The notes: a model not told the origin generated them from the sequence alone. A stretch of DNA of 64,000 bases from Chimonanthus salicifolius (GCA_013350335.1 CM023537.1:47242111-47306110), one strand, 5' to 3'. Shown: positions 44,869-57,239, counted from the first letter of the stretch. A program made the numbers and translations.

Positions 44869-47542
44869 AAATGTCCTAGAGGGGATGTTGAATATGACTT
44901 TTGTAGAATTATAAACTTTCTAGAAACTATTGGTCTATTATTAATATGTCTCTTTATGCTTAATCCAAATGATTTATCTAATTTGAAATGTGCCAAGCAA
45001 ATGACAAGCATTCTATCCAAATTTTAGATTAACAATAAATAGATTTCTTAATGTGTTTGCGCTCTATGTAATTAGAAAATAAAGTAGCATAATACAAGAC
45101 GAAGGAGGTGAGAATAGATGGAAAGAGTGTGACAAGAGTATTTTTACGTGATTTGACAAATCCGCCTACGTCCACGACTCAAGTAGTTAGATTGAGATTT
45201 ACTAGCCTATTCTCCTTAAAGGTGGAGAACAAACCTCTTACATAAAATCTCTCTTAAGGGTGGAGTAACCCAAAATCCAATCTCCTTGACAAGGGTGGAG
45301 ATTAAACCACAAATCAATCTCTTTACGAGTGGAGATGAAACCACTATCCAATCTCCTTAAGGGTGGACATTAAAACCACAAATCCAATCTCCTTAACAAG
45401 GGTGGAGATTAGACCACAAATAATCCCAAGAGAAGAATACTCTCTCAACCGGGAATAGAGTTAAACAAACCCTTTCCAACAATCTCACAATATATTGAAA
45501 GTAGTAGAGATGTTACCAAGAACACTAGCCCTGTGATGCTCAATGAAGTTTGTGGTGTGTTCTTTGTTGACTTGACCTTTGGTGATGATGAGATGCCTCA
45601 ATAAATGCCAAACCAAAGTGGGAAAGAATCTAGGAATGAAATAAGGTTTATTTATAAGGTCAATCTATCCCTTTGAATATCTTCTCTAATGAGCACAATC
45701 AAAATAGAGCATAATATGCTCAAAGTATGCCTATGAGTGCATTTGATTGAGTTAGAGAATGATTTCAAGAGCTATGAGAGGTTTAACTATGGTATTAGAA
45801 GCTCTTGGTGATGATTGGAATGCTTGGAAAGTACAAGAAAGAATTTTCTTTGGTTCAACAGCATTTGCTCTTCAAGAGAGCTTCATATATATAGGCAATT
45901 TCGTCTCAAGCAAAGAACAGTTCAGTAACTGGTCGATTCTCAACAGTAATATCTCAATGGTCATATAACGGCTAGTTCGACCATTTGAATATTTGAATAC
46001 AGTAGAATTTGGTCGCCCAGTTTAAGTCTGGTCGGCCGGATAGTAAAACTCGTTAAACCTGGATAGAGAGAAACTGGGTTATTCGGTTGGAAACACAAAT
46101 CATTCGGTTTGAATGACCATATCGGTCATCCGGTTTGAATATAGGTCGACCGATTGCCCAAAATTCAGAAATCACTTTTTGAGTATTCTATGTTGAAGCT
46201 TAGTGATTCCTTTGATAAATGCAGAGCTTTTCTTTGTATAATCACAATCATATAAGTTTGACTATGAGTACATGTCATGATTGTGAGAACAATATTTAAT
46301 AATAACATTTGATATGCATGAGAGCTACTTCATTGGCCACTGACTGACTTAGGAATCCAATCTAATATGTAATCATTTTTATCCAAGGATCCTAAGGTCA
46401 AGGTCTGTCTTATGGTCCAATATACCTGTGTATGGATGGCATTCATGAAGCTTGTCTGTCATTGATGCTTTGCCTTCCATTTTTCTGTGCTTTTGGACTT
46501 CAAGCTAATTTGTCTTTGATGTTCTTCCAGAGGGTAGGTTCCAGACACATAAAGATACAATCACGGAATTGACAACACATGCCAATTCATTGATTTAGCA
46601 ACGTAAGGAATGCAGATTTAACTATTTGGCCAACACTCCTAACTATATTATTATAAGTAAGAGCTATTTTAAAATCATGAACTTTGTAAAATGCCTTTGT
46701 GTGAATGTCATGATATGAGCTCAATTCCTATATATTGTACTCTCATAAAGCAAAACAACTCTCTTTGATCTGTTGAACTCTTAAATCCTTTGAATAATTT
46801 AGGCATCACTCGACCCTCATCTCCTGTAATTCAATCTAAACATCTTGAGAGAGAGATAAAGTCATCACTCAGATACTCTTGACTCAAATCATTTTTCTGA
46901 GTTATATTAGTGAGAGCAACTCTTTGAGCAAGATTCATATCCTAAAGAGTTAGCAAAGGAGATCAGTTTTAGACAATCTCTGTATTCACTCCAAAATTCT
47001 GAGATTGTATTTTTATCGAACTTAGAGCTCAAATACCTTGAACTCCCAATCATATTTTGAGCTTGAGTGATCTACTATTGAGTAACTCTAGAGAGAGCTT
47101 CATGCTTATCATACTAAGAGTTACCTTGAGCTTAAACTACTATTGTTGTACTCTGTGAAAGTTGGTTGTAAAGGGTTGACAATACCCAGTTTGTGAAAGA
47201 CGAGGAGTCTTTTACTATAAGCTGAACGAAAGAGTTGGGAACTCTTATTCTACGTGGTTTCTTCTCCACCCAAAGAAGGAGGAGCAATAGTGGATTTGAA
47301 TCCTTGAGCAGGGAGCTTGAAGGCGAGGACGTAGACGAGGAGCCGAACCTCGTTAAAATACAATATTTACTTTCCTTCTCCTTCTCATCTCTTGTTTTTA
47401 TTTGAGCATTAAATTCATTTCGGTTCATTTTGTATTCTTGCAATCTGTGTAGATTGTCTAAATTAGGATAAGTTCTTTTAAGAACATAAAAGTTTGCTTA
47501 GACCCAATTCAACAACCCCCCCCTCCCCTCCCCTTGGATCCA
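44869..47542 (+). mobile_element. Probable solo LTR of a large Copia element (~2.67 kb)
   Basis: The left start tgtcctagaggggatgttga (44872) and the C-rich right end (attcaac, acccccccctcccct, ggatcca) are the mirrored G-rich and C-rich edges of many long plant Copia LTRs. tatctag occurs at 44862-44868 and at 47543-47549, but three extra bases (aaa) separate the left copy from TG. Inside are ttttacgtgatttgacaaat and cctacgtccacg, a ggtggagattaaacc-type repeat (45190-45430), and ggtcgaccga-like words (45930-46160). Those sequences are seen in the plus orientation of such LTRs. No gag-pol is attached. Confidence 0.62.
45190..45430. repeat. Imperfect repeat aatctcctt...aagggtggagatt inside the Copia LTR
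   Basis: About six copies of a 35-45-bp unit (caatctccttaacaagggtg, gagattaraccacaaat) vary in length. Non-coding. Confidence 0.75.
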
Positions 47543-47544
47543 TA

Positions 47545-48045
47545 TCTAGGCAACAATATCGTACGTGTGACCATAGAGTAAAAGTTACTGAGAAACTTGG
47601 TGTCACGATCCGATGTGATGTTATTTGGAAATCTGTGCAAGGGAACAACTTCTTTGAAGAATAGATGAGCAATGCTAGAGGCATGTCGTTGTCCTTTTAC
47701 ACGCCATGAAGTGGGCCATCTTAAAAAAAATGTCTACAATCATGAACACTGAGTCAAATCCACTTTGTGTGAGTTGAAGGCCAAGGATGGAATCCATCGA
47801 TAGGTCCTCCCATGGGACATTAGGGACTCGAGTGCAGTGTAGAGGCCCGTGTTTTGCGCTTGGCCCTTCGATGCTTGACAAGTGTACAATAGTTGGACAA
47901 ATTTTACCATATCGTGCTTCAATTGCGGTCAGTAGTAGCGTTTTCAACCTGCGCAATGCTCTTGTTTTTTCCAAAGTGACCACTTAGGCCACCACCGTAC
48001 AATTCCTATTTGAGGTGCTCTCGAAGTGATGTCCTCGGCAAGGTT
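47545..48045 (-). pseudogene. Gypsy integrase fragment (second chromovirus-like lineage)
   Basis: Read on the minus strand from 48045: GGGLSGHFGKNKS with the first zinc-ligand His, [12 protein letters not shown] with one of the Cys ligands, [21 protein letters not shown] with the first catalytic Asp, [20 protein letters not shown], then [27 protein letters not shown] with the second Asp. The pieces lie in shifting frames. It differs from the integrase at 10060-11060 in the [12 protein letters not shown] wording, so it is another lineage. The fragment ends at the Copia LTR on one side and at the hAT terminus (48076) on the other. Confidence 0.85.
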
Positions 48046-48075
48046 GCCAAAAACAAATCATATCGTGAATCGGTC

Positions 48076-49996
48076 TAGGGGTGTGAACTGTGAATCATGA
48101 ATCGTAGAATCGTAAGATTCATAACATTTTGTTCAATTTATCAAATATATACGTAAATATGCAAACACATGAATATATGACAAAAAGTACCAATTCAAAA
48201 TTAAATCAAAATGCATTAGAAGTGAAGTTTGTACATTCCAAAATACAAAATTACAAATCATAAATAGGAAAGTTTTATTATCCAAAATTCTAAAACATCT
48301 AAGATTCTAAAGAATATCATTATCATCAATCATCATTGTCATCAATGTCATCTAAAACATCCAAGTAAGATGAAAATAAAGTCTCTCTTCCATCTTCCAT
48401 ATCCCCCTTGCTAATTTCTTCAACACTTTCTTCCTCTCCTTCAACTCTCTTTCCCTTTCTCGAATAAACCCTTGTTATTAGAAAATTTAAATATTTCATA
48501 AATTTTGTATTCTAAATTCTAAATATAATATATCTATCTTCAAGAGTTTTAAACGCTTACTTGTTTCTTCCTTATTAAATATCTCATCTGCATGCAACTA
48601 AGAATTGTCTTCTGGAAGAGCTGGATCTTCTTTTTCAGTGATCATTCATCATCAGATTTCACATCTGATAGGCAAATAGAATCATAATAGTTCTTTGAAT
48701 CTCTTAAAGTCTGTCTCACTTGTAATTATTGTATTTTACAAATTCAAGGGCATTTATCCTTTTTACCTCTAGCTTATTCCTTCTCTTCATATGAATCTAA
48801 AAAAACATTAAGAAAAAAGAATTCAAACATACAAGATTACTATCTCCACTTCTTAAACAAATGTTAAAAAATTGTATTAATTTAATTAAAGTTAAAAATA
48901 AAATATAGTAGGTCAAACACACTCCAATTCCTCTCACACCCAATTGCGCTGCAAGTTAAATTCAAAATCCTTATTGCAACACATTGCAATTCTTTATTTT
49001 CATCGCCATAATCATCCCACCAAATGGCTATAAAATATGAGATAAAACATCAAATTCCAAACTTAGATAATAAATAAGTAAATAATAAATACTAAATACC
49101 TGATTGTTTCTTTTCTTTGTTGCCATGGCCATCTTAGTCCCCAAACAATCCTTTTCCAGTTTTGAAATAATGCTATTATTCATCAATTTTAATCGTCTTA
49201 TCCATGTCTATAGCCAACTTATCAAGACATTGATACAACCCCATTTTAATTTCAACATCTGGGTTAAATGATTAGTCGCAGTGGAAAGAAGGATTCAAAT
49301 AATATGCAGGTGCATGTAATGGATGGTGAAGTTGTTGATTCCAGCGAGCATCTATCAACTCTCAGTATGACTTGTATTTCTTTTCATCATTGTTCAATCT
49401 CTTGGCAATCTTCTCCTTGGCTCGATTCATGCTGGTTTTTCATCTCTATCAACTAATCAAATCAATTTTAAGAGAGGCATTCCAACTTTGGTACAAAATT
49501 CAATACGGTTCTAAAACTTGCTATAAAAATCAAATCATTCACTTTTTCCCCCTTATGTCTTGGACAAAGGCATTAAATGACATTCATTGAGATAAACATT
49601 TTTCATAGACCAGATTTGCATTTCAATATGCTTTTCAATGTAAGGTAGCTTGTTGCAAATCTTTTTATTGCTGGTCTAACTAACTCACGATTCTTCGTGA
49701 AATGTCTCACTAAGTTTAGCAACAAACCATGACCACAAATGAATTTTGCAATTTCTTTTGCATAAGAAATAGTAGATGTACTCTAACTTTCATTTCTTCA
49801 TATCTTCTATCATAAGATCAATGCAATGTGTTGTACATGGAGCCGAAAATAGTTTTTTTCCTTCTATTCATCAAATTTCGCCGGCCTTTACTTATGGTGT
49901 TGCATTATCGGTGGCAAATTGCACAACATTATCCACACCTATATCTTCTGTGACTGAATTTATAAGGTTGACCAAGTTCTCTACATTCTGTGCTGA
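48076..49996 (-). mobile_element. hAT element remnant 2 with one terminus and transposase remains
   Basis: taggggtgtgaactgtgaat at 48076 is a typical hAT end. Minus-strand coding follows from about 49996 to 48326. It includes ENLVNLINSVTEDIGVDNVVQFATDN and then APCTTHCIDLMIEDMKK (DUF659 core, ~49960-49800), NRELVRPAIKRFATSYLTL (~49700), and the dimerisation domain WWDDYGDENKELQ ... LNLTCSAIGCERNWS (49022-48903). An EGEEES acidic tail ends at 48326-48328. Stops and frameshifts are frequent. The N-terminal part with the BED finger and the other terminus are missing; in their place is a truncated Copia element. Confidence 0.85.
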
Positions 49997-50203
49997 GGCA
50001 TAAGGTATTCCCTCCATTTGTTTCCTTTCAAGTTGATTATGCGGACATTGATTTAAGCTAAATTTATCTCCTTCTAAATAGGGGCATCTTGATAGGAAAT
50101 TTTTTGCATACCGAATCTCTCCTAAGATTCTTTCTATGTAGCCTTTTTGAGACAGCCCTAACATACCACGTGTTCTGTCATGGAATATTTCTATTCCAAT
50201 CAT
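49892..50203 (-). pseudogene. Accidental Copia-hAT fusion frame (103 codons)
   Basis: The first ~70 codons are the end of a Copia reverse transcriptase (MIGIEIFHDRTRGMLGLSQKGYIERIL ... QMEGIPYASA, read in pieces). From about 49996 the same frame continues as hAT DUF659 (NVENLVNLINSVTEDIGVDNVV). The junction falls within about 10 bp at 49986-49996. It is a deletion or recombination scar rather than a gene, since both partners are broken elsewhere. Confidence 0.75.
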
Positions 50204-50850
50204 GCAGACTTGCCTCTCCCATATCTTTTAATTCAAAATTATTGGAGAGAAATTTCTTGGTTTCGAACATCATACCAAGATCATTAGTAGCAAGTAAAGT
50301 ATCATCAACATATAATATCAGAAGGATAAAATTACTCCCACTGACCTTCATGTATATACACCGATCAACGGTGTTTTCCTTAAAACCTGAAGATTATAAT
50401 GGTATCATTGAACTTTAGGTACCATTGCTTAGATGGTTGTTTAAGGCCATAAATTGATTTATTTAATCTGCATGTCATATGTTCCTTACCCTCTATGGAG
50501 AATCCTTTAGGTTATTCCATATACACATCCTCATCTAAACTACCATTTAAAAATGCGGTTTTAACATCCATTTAATGAAGCTCCAAATCATAATGAGTCA
50601 CCAAAGCCATAATTATTCTAAAAGAGTTCTTTTTGGATACATGAGAGAATATCTCTTTATAATCAATACCATCTTTCTGAGTTAACCCTTGAGCCACAAG
50701 TCTTGCTTTATATTGTTCGATATTGCCCCTGGAGTCTTGTTTGATTTTAAAGACCCACTTACATCTAACTTTCTTATATCCCTAAGGCAATTCTACTAGA
50801 TCCCAGACTTCATTTTTGGGCCATGGACTTTAGATCGTCTTTCATGACGT
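50000..50850 (-). pseudogene. Copia reverse transcriptase, degraded
   Basis: In several minus-strand frames the RVT_2 order is visible: the region encoding GLKQ-like and LYVDD-like parts near 50450-50290, then MIGIEIFHDRTRGMLGLSQKGYIERIL at 50203-50120. That last stretch matches the conserved Copia GLSQ-YI-xxL segment. No continuous frame remains. Confidence 0.7.
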
Positions 50851-51257
50851 CTAACCACTTAACTAGAATCATCACATTCTATGACTTTCTTCATAAGTGA
50901 CCAGATCCTTAATAGCCGCTAAATCATAATCTGATTATTTTAGATATACCACATAGTCATCTGAAATAGCAGGTCTCCTTAGTCTTTCGGACCTTCTTAA
51001 TACTATTTCTTACGATTATTCCACAATCAGTTCATTATTGGTGATGGTTTCATCATGGAGTGATTCATCATTCAGGTGTTGTTCAACAAGTTGTTTAGTG
51101 ACATTAAAAACAACTATTGTTGAAGTCACAAGTATAGGGACTTGTACCCTCACTTCTTGCACATCGATGTTTTTCAAAATAGTCACTCCCACTAACCTCA
51201 CCATTCTTAATAAATCTTACATTACCGGTCTCTATGATTCTCATACTATGGTTCGGA

Positions 51258-52166
51258 CTAGAACTTGTATCCTTTGAACTTCTCAGGGTAACCTATGAAG
51301 TAATCACTGATTGTCTGTTCATCAAGTTTTCTTTCATGTGGATTATAAATTCTTGCTTCTGCAGGACAACTACATACATGTAGGTGTCTCAAATTGGGTT
51401 TCATTCCCGTCCACAGTTCAAAAGAAGTCTTAGGAACTGACTTACTAGGAACCCTATTAAGCAAGTAAATTGCGGTTCTTAATACATACATCCACAACAT
51501 AATGGGTACAGTGCTATTACATAACATACTTCTAACCATGTCCATAAGTGTTCAGTTATGCTTTTAAGCAATAACATTTTGCTGAGGCGTAGCAAGCATT
51601 GCGTATTGTGCAATTATACCGCGACTTTCTAATAGTCTCTTAAAAAGCCTTGGGTATTGACCCATTTTATCATAACTACCATAATATTCACCACCTCTAT
51701 ATGACCTTATGACTTTCACTTTTCTATCTAATTGCCTTTCAACTTTAGTGATAAATATCTCTACGGTGTTAACTTCTTGAGATTTATCATGCAACATATA
51801 AATATAATCATAACGTGAAAAATCATCAATAAAGGTGATAAAATATGTCTCTCCACTAAAAGATGGAACATCAAATGGGCCACAAATACCAGTATGGATC
51901 AACTCAAATAACCCTTTAGATATTGTGGCTCCTTTCTTGGTGTGTTTGGTCTGCTTACCCTTAATGCATTCTACACACATACCTAAATTAGTAAATTCAA
52001 GATTCGGGAGAATCCCATATTTTACTAATTTTTTCAATTTTTTTCGCGGGATATATGTCCCAAACATTTATGCCACAAGATAGAGGAATTTTCATTAATA
52101 GTTTAATACCAACATTATGATGTAGAGTTAGCACAGAATTAGCAAATGAATCATCAAGCTTTAAAT
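51258..52166 (-). pseudogene. Copia pre-integrase and integrase, degraded
   Basis: The zinc-ligand pair in MCVECIKGKQTKHTKKG is followed by FELIHTGICGPFDVPSFSGETYFITFIDDFSRYDYIYML with the first catalytic Asp. The second Asp is replaced: the codon at 51699-51701 gives Tyr in IRSYRGGEYYG. The end TPQQNVIA is followed by a stop and frame change at the expected ERKNR-like Glu motif. MDMVRSMLCNSTVPIMLWMYVLRTAIYLLNRVPSKSV and FGYPEKFKGYKF-type residues complete the domain (51545-51258). Confidence 0.85.
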
Positions 52167-52171
52167 GGTAA
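52167..52171. repeat. Target site duplication ggtaa (left)
   Basis: Partner of 56087-56091 around the nested solo LTR. Confidence 0.85.
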
Positions 52172-55100
52172 TGTAATGCCCCTCCCTCTAACCACTGACA
52201 TCAGAGTGATATGATAAGAATATTTAATGGAGAGGGAGGCGAGCGTCACGATACGAGCCAAGTCCGAGTTCGAAGACCTGACCCTTGACTGGCCCAACCA
52301 ATGTGTGTGCATTATAATTTTGCACACACTATCATAAACTTGTGAGAATTTGAAAAATTACTCCATTGCATGAATAGTAAAAAATACATCCCATAGCAGA
52401 CAAGGAAATTCCTATATGATTACATTGAGTCAAATACAAATTAAAGTTAAAAAAAGAAAGAGTTATAATATTATAATCCTCAGACTTGAATAACATTATA
52501 CAAACTTCAATATCCTTACAACTCTCAAAATATAAAACATCTAAGTCTCCTAAGCTTTGCTTTTGTTTCTTCATTTCGTCCATATTCAGCAGTCGCTTTC
52601 CTCGATCTCAACTACGTACTTCAAACCTGCATATGCATGCATCTAATGGGGGAATTTATGGGCTTAGTCAACGCGCCCAGTAGGAATTCCGATCATAAAA
52701 TGTGCATTGATGAACATTATACGGAAAACTATACTTTTACTTATATTTCCAACTTGAAAATCATGTTCTAGAAAACTTTTATAATACATGTACTTTTCTA
52801 AATTCATTTCATGAATCTCATTCTTATAACAGATACCAAAATCAAAACATATATGGGAATCATACTCGCTTCATTATTTCCAAATGCCATTCTCAAATCA
52901 TGTAAATTACTCAATAACATGCAATGTATTTATGCCACGGTTGTTGTGATCCATGTATGCCCTTATCATGCCCCATGCCTAAGTGTTTCATTGACTCATT
53001 TGGAACTACAGGGAATATTGCCTTCCCATACCCTTATCTCAATTCACCCTTTGGGGTACTACACCCCATGTCATCAATTCAACTGGAATTCACCGGAGAG
53101 TGTTATGTTCATATCAACTATCATTCACAATTCTACAATTCCCACACTGTCATTCACAATCTTATATTTTCAGTCACAATACCAAGGTCTGTTCCGGATT
53201 GCTCAACCCATTGGTCTCATCATTTGTGACTACTACCATTCAAGTTACGGACATCAAGGTCTATCCTGGAACTGCTTAGCCCATTGATTCTTCAACTGTA
53301 ATGCTCATATCAATCATCACATTACCTAACAACTCAAACTGGACTAATGTCCCTCTATTTCATCCACAGTCTTCGCATCCCTTACCATGTACATGAGAAT
53401 GGATGCAAATGACCATAATGATGCCTTTCAATGCATTCTTTAACATGCTAATTTCTACTCATACGTGTCTTATGTCCTTATCTCTTTTCAAAATATGATA
53501 ATATTTCACATAACCAAACTATCTTAGGATTCATATCATTATTTTCATTAAATACTAAATCATTTGAACACATCATATTCACTTGACAGTTTACTCATAT
53601 TGCATATATACTACCATTCATAATTCGTTTCAAATACATTATGACTGAAATCTACGATATTTTCATTATCATAATCATACGGTTTTGAATAAGGAATCAA
53701 ACCGTCACTTGACATAATATTGATAAATACATAGTTCACCCCCTTAGTGCTTCAACAAAGTAGGATAACCTACTTGATCCGTAATGATCAGTTGATTATG
53801 CAACGGTACGTGCAACGTCCCGATTCCTCTCAAGTCCTTCGTTCATTTCCATGCATCAAAACATCATATACACATTATTATATCTACTCACATTGCTCAT
53901 CCTCAATTTTTAATCTTTACATTATATTCTCAATACCTAAGGTCTCATTAAGTCTCATGGGTCAATTACTGAAAGCCATTAGGGTCTATGTGAACCCAAA
54001 TACATGATTACCCTTAAATATATAAGACCTTGTAAAACTAGGTAAAGTCTCAAGTTAAGAATGAAAGTCGTGAAGTGAACATCTGTAGTGCAAGGGTTTT
54101 AAATCACAATCCAATGGTTTTGAGGCTTGAAAAAAAAAAAGAAAGTCCTAAAATCAATGATTTTGTAACTTGAAAGATAATTGTACTTTCAATAGTTTTC
54201 GAGATTGAAAAACAATCCTAAAACCAACCAGTTAGGGGCTGAAATTCACCCCCAACATTCAGCCGATCATGGACTGAAAAATCAGTCCCCATTGCTAATA
54301 ACTCAACAGAGAGCCCTAAGGAATTGCAATGGCCCATTGTGCATTTTTGTCAAATTGGTGGTGAGCGACCACTTCCTTCGCTACAGCTGCATCAGTTGGT
54401 GGTTCCTAGTCTCCTTCAAATGAGGCTTACATAAGTTTGGAGAGTACAAATCACCTCCATGGAAACCAAAGGGGGGTGTAGTGTTGATAAATTTCCATAG
54501 GCTTAATCAAGGTTCTTTATGTTTATAATTAAAGGAGATTTAATAAATCTTGAACCCACTTTGGGAAATAAGGCCACATCTTAAAGACCATCCAAATTCT
54601 AATGCTACCACCACCAAAGGGCAACGTCTTCTTGCTAGCAGATTGGGTAATCTCGGTTGAAACCATGGAAAGGTAAGCTGTTTCTCCCAACAATTTTAGA
54701 AGCAAGGCAAAGGTGGAGAGATACTTTCCCCTATAACATTACTCCCACACAACCATTTTCTCAAACTGGTGGGTGGGCAAACCTCATTGGCCATGAAAAC
54801 ATCATTAAATATTAATGATTTAAATAGTTAAATTAAACACAATGGAGTAGCAAGGAAGGTGGGCGCGGGTGAGGGATTTGGTCCCTCTATGGCCGATTTT
54901 CTTCATTCTTTTATTTATTTTTTGTTTTTTTACTCTCAAGAATACACATCGACTATAGTCGATGTATTCTCTTGGGTTTGGTCCGAAAATTACAAGTCTT
55001 TTATTCCGTCCTTTACTTTTTATTCCCCAAAAATACACATCAACTTCAGTCAATGTATATTTCTGGGTTTGGTCCGAAAATCACATGTTTTCCATCACTT

Positions 55101-56086
55101 GGAACATGCACCCAGAGGATACATCGACCATAATCGATGTATCCCCCTAGGAAAATCTTGCAACTCTTTCATCTCAGCTTGCATATCCCCCATTTCGATT
55201 TGCCTACCTCCAAATTGTTATTTAGACTAAATCTAAACATCCCAGCATGCTTTCTTAGCTCTGAAATATAATAAAATCACCATACCTCTAAGAAATTTAG
55301 GGGATTTCACGAATGAGTGAATTTTAAGCTCGGATTTGAGCTCTTTTTTCCTTCTTGCTTCTCTTTCTTCTATCTTCCGATCTCCTTGTATTTTTTTTTT
55401 TTGTCTCGCTTTCCTCTATTTTTTCTAGATTTCTTCTCCCTTGACGCTTACTGATTTAAATGTGAGAGAATGGAGGAGAAATGGGAGGGGAAGAAGAGAG
55501 AGTCATGTGGAGTGACAGAGGAGAAGAGAGACACCGGCCTGAGAGAGAAGAGAGTAAGAAGGGAAGAATCGCATGGGTTATTAAAAAAAAAGGGTATCGG
55601 CTAGGTTGAGGAAATAGGGTTGGCTGCCGTTTTGGGGAATGAGAGGAAGGAAAGGGGATCATGTGGAGTGATAAGGAATAGAATGAGAGGGTTTGTTTTA
55701 TCGTGAATGGGATTCACGGTGGTGTGGGTCTCTATGGGGCCCAACAGGCTTGGGTTTTAATTTATTTATCAAATAAATATGCATCTATATATTTTAATAT
55801 ATATATATATATATATATCACTAAATATATCTCAATGAGAAAATAATTTTGATCAAACTATCTTTTACAATAACTTCCACCAACGGTTGTGGGTCCCATG
55901 TATCCATCTAAAATTATTAATTGTAATTGAAATTCTAACCTTGGGAAATAAAATTCTTAATTGATACTAAATCTTTCATTCTCTTAATTTCACTAAAATA
56001 AAGTAACAAATTATATAAACAATATTAATTTCTAAATTAGTTATGCCCGCTGCTACTGACCCGTTACTCCGGGTCGAGTCACTACA
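52172..56086 (-). mobile_element. Nested solo LTR, 3,915 bp, TSD ggtaa
   Basis: Starts tgtaatgcccctccctctaa and ends gggtcgagtcactaca. ggtaa flanks both sides (52167-52171, 56087-56091). It splits the Copia pre-integrase domain, whose two halves abut when it is removed. The left ~200 bp match 62476 onward closely (accactgacatcagagt, gagagggaggcgagcgtcac, gagccaagtccgagt). The minus orientation is inferred from the ggaggggcattaca end. Short frames inside are not genes. It holds a palindrome array at 54940-55150 and an (at)n tract at 55797-55819. Confidence 0.88.
54940..55150. repeat. Three spaced 20-bp palindromes in the nested LTR
   Basis: acatcgactatagtcgatgt at 54946-54965 is a perfect 20-bp palindrome. 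Imperfect versions follow at 55037-55056 and 55121-55140, about 90 bp apart. Each of the first two is followed by tgggtttggtccgaaaat. Confidence 0.9.
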
Positions 56087-56091
56087 GGTAA

Positions 56092-57237
56092 AGACTATCA
56101 ATCAATAATCTAGACTTAATAAAAGAAGAACCCTTGAATAAACTAAAGGCATTATTTCCAAATTTACAATAATAACCATTAACATCAAGTTTGGAAATTG
56201 AAATAAGTTTTCTAGCAACAGAAGGAACATAAAGACAATCAAATAAATCTAAGCGGTAGCCAGTGTCGAGGAAAAGACGGTAAGTTCCTGATGGCTTCAA
56301 GTGACACCTTTTATTGGTTTCCCATGTAAATGTAGGTTTTAGTTGGGTCGATGGTCTGTGTCGTAAGATATTGCTGTATCGTATTAGAAACATGAGTTGT
56401 AGTCTCAGAATCAAGCTACCAAGTATTAGAGGAAACTTCAGTGAGATTAGATTCGAAACATACAGAAATGGAATGGCTTACCTTTCTTTTCGAACCACGC
56501 TCTCCTTTTATGGCAGTCTTTCTGGAAGTGCCATTGTTTCTTGCAAAAGTGACAGTTCACACTACCTATCCCCTGGTTTTGAGTCCTGGAGGATGTACTT
56601 GGCTTAATTGGTTTCTTTCCGACTTTCTTAAATTTCTTGGGCTTCCATCCTCTTTTCTTACTGGGTCCTTGATTCATTAGATGGAGTGAGTGATGTCCAA
56701 TCTACTTAAGTCTACTCTCCTCTTGAATCAACATGCTTGACAATTCATTTCCTTGCCATTTATCTTTCATAGTATTGTAATTTATTTGAAATGACCCATA
56801 CTTAGGAGGCAGAGAATTCAAAATGAATTGGACAAGGAAAGTATCATCAACACTCATCCCTATATTCTTCAGCTGAGTAACAATGTTTGTTATCTCCGTT
56901 ACGTGCTCATACATGCTACGACTTCCATCAAACTTAATGGTGGTTAGCCTTGACATAAATGTCCCAGCTAAGGACTTGTCCGCTGTTTTGAATTTATTTT
57001 CAACATTTTGGAGGTATTCTTTAGCACTTTCAGTTTTGAGTAGCGAAGCCTTGATATTATTTGCCACTGTCATGCGCATAAACATGATGATAAGTCTGTT
57101 TGACCTCATCTCTCTCCAGTCGTACTTGTGCCAGTAATAGTAGGTTTCTCATCAATTAATGCTTTATCGAGATTGAGCACACCGAGGTGAAACTCGACTC
57201 GTTCTTTCCATTCGGAGAAATTAAGTTTAGTTAACAT
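56092..57237 (-). pseudogene. Copia gag, zinc knuckle and protease, degraded
   Basis: ATG at 57237-57235 opens MLTKLNFSEWKERVEFHLGV, typical of Copia gag, with a stop near 57110. The capsid resumes as a 135-codon frame (57109-56702) with TVANNIKASLLKTESAKEYL and LVQFILNSLPPKY. A second frame (56677-56447) is Lys-rich and has the knuckle CHFCKKQWHFQKDC (56513-56554); Gly before His is replaced by Trp. Protease/pre-integrase follows (56414-56092) with FLDTGYRLDLFDCLYVPSVARKLISISKLD. The nested LTR cuts it there. Confidence 0.85.
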
Positions 57238-57239
57238 GA

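Noticed and set aside
52811..53287. 158-codon plus-strand frame
   Set aside because: Inside the nested solo LTR; no domain, low-complexity composition.
54859..55230. 123-codon plus-strand frame with repeated F-S-Q--FLGLV-like segments
   Set aside because: It follows the ~90-bp palindrome repeat of the LTR, not a gene.
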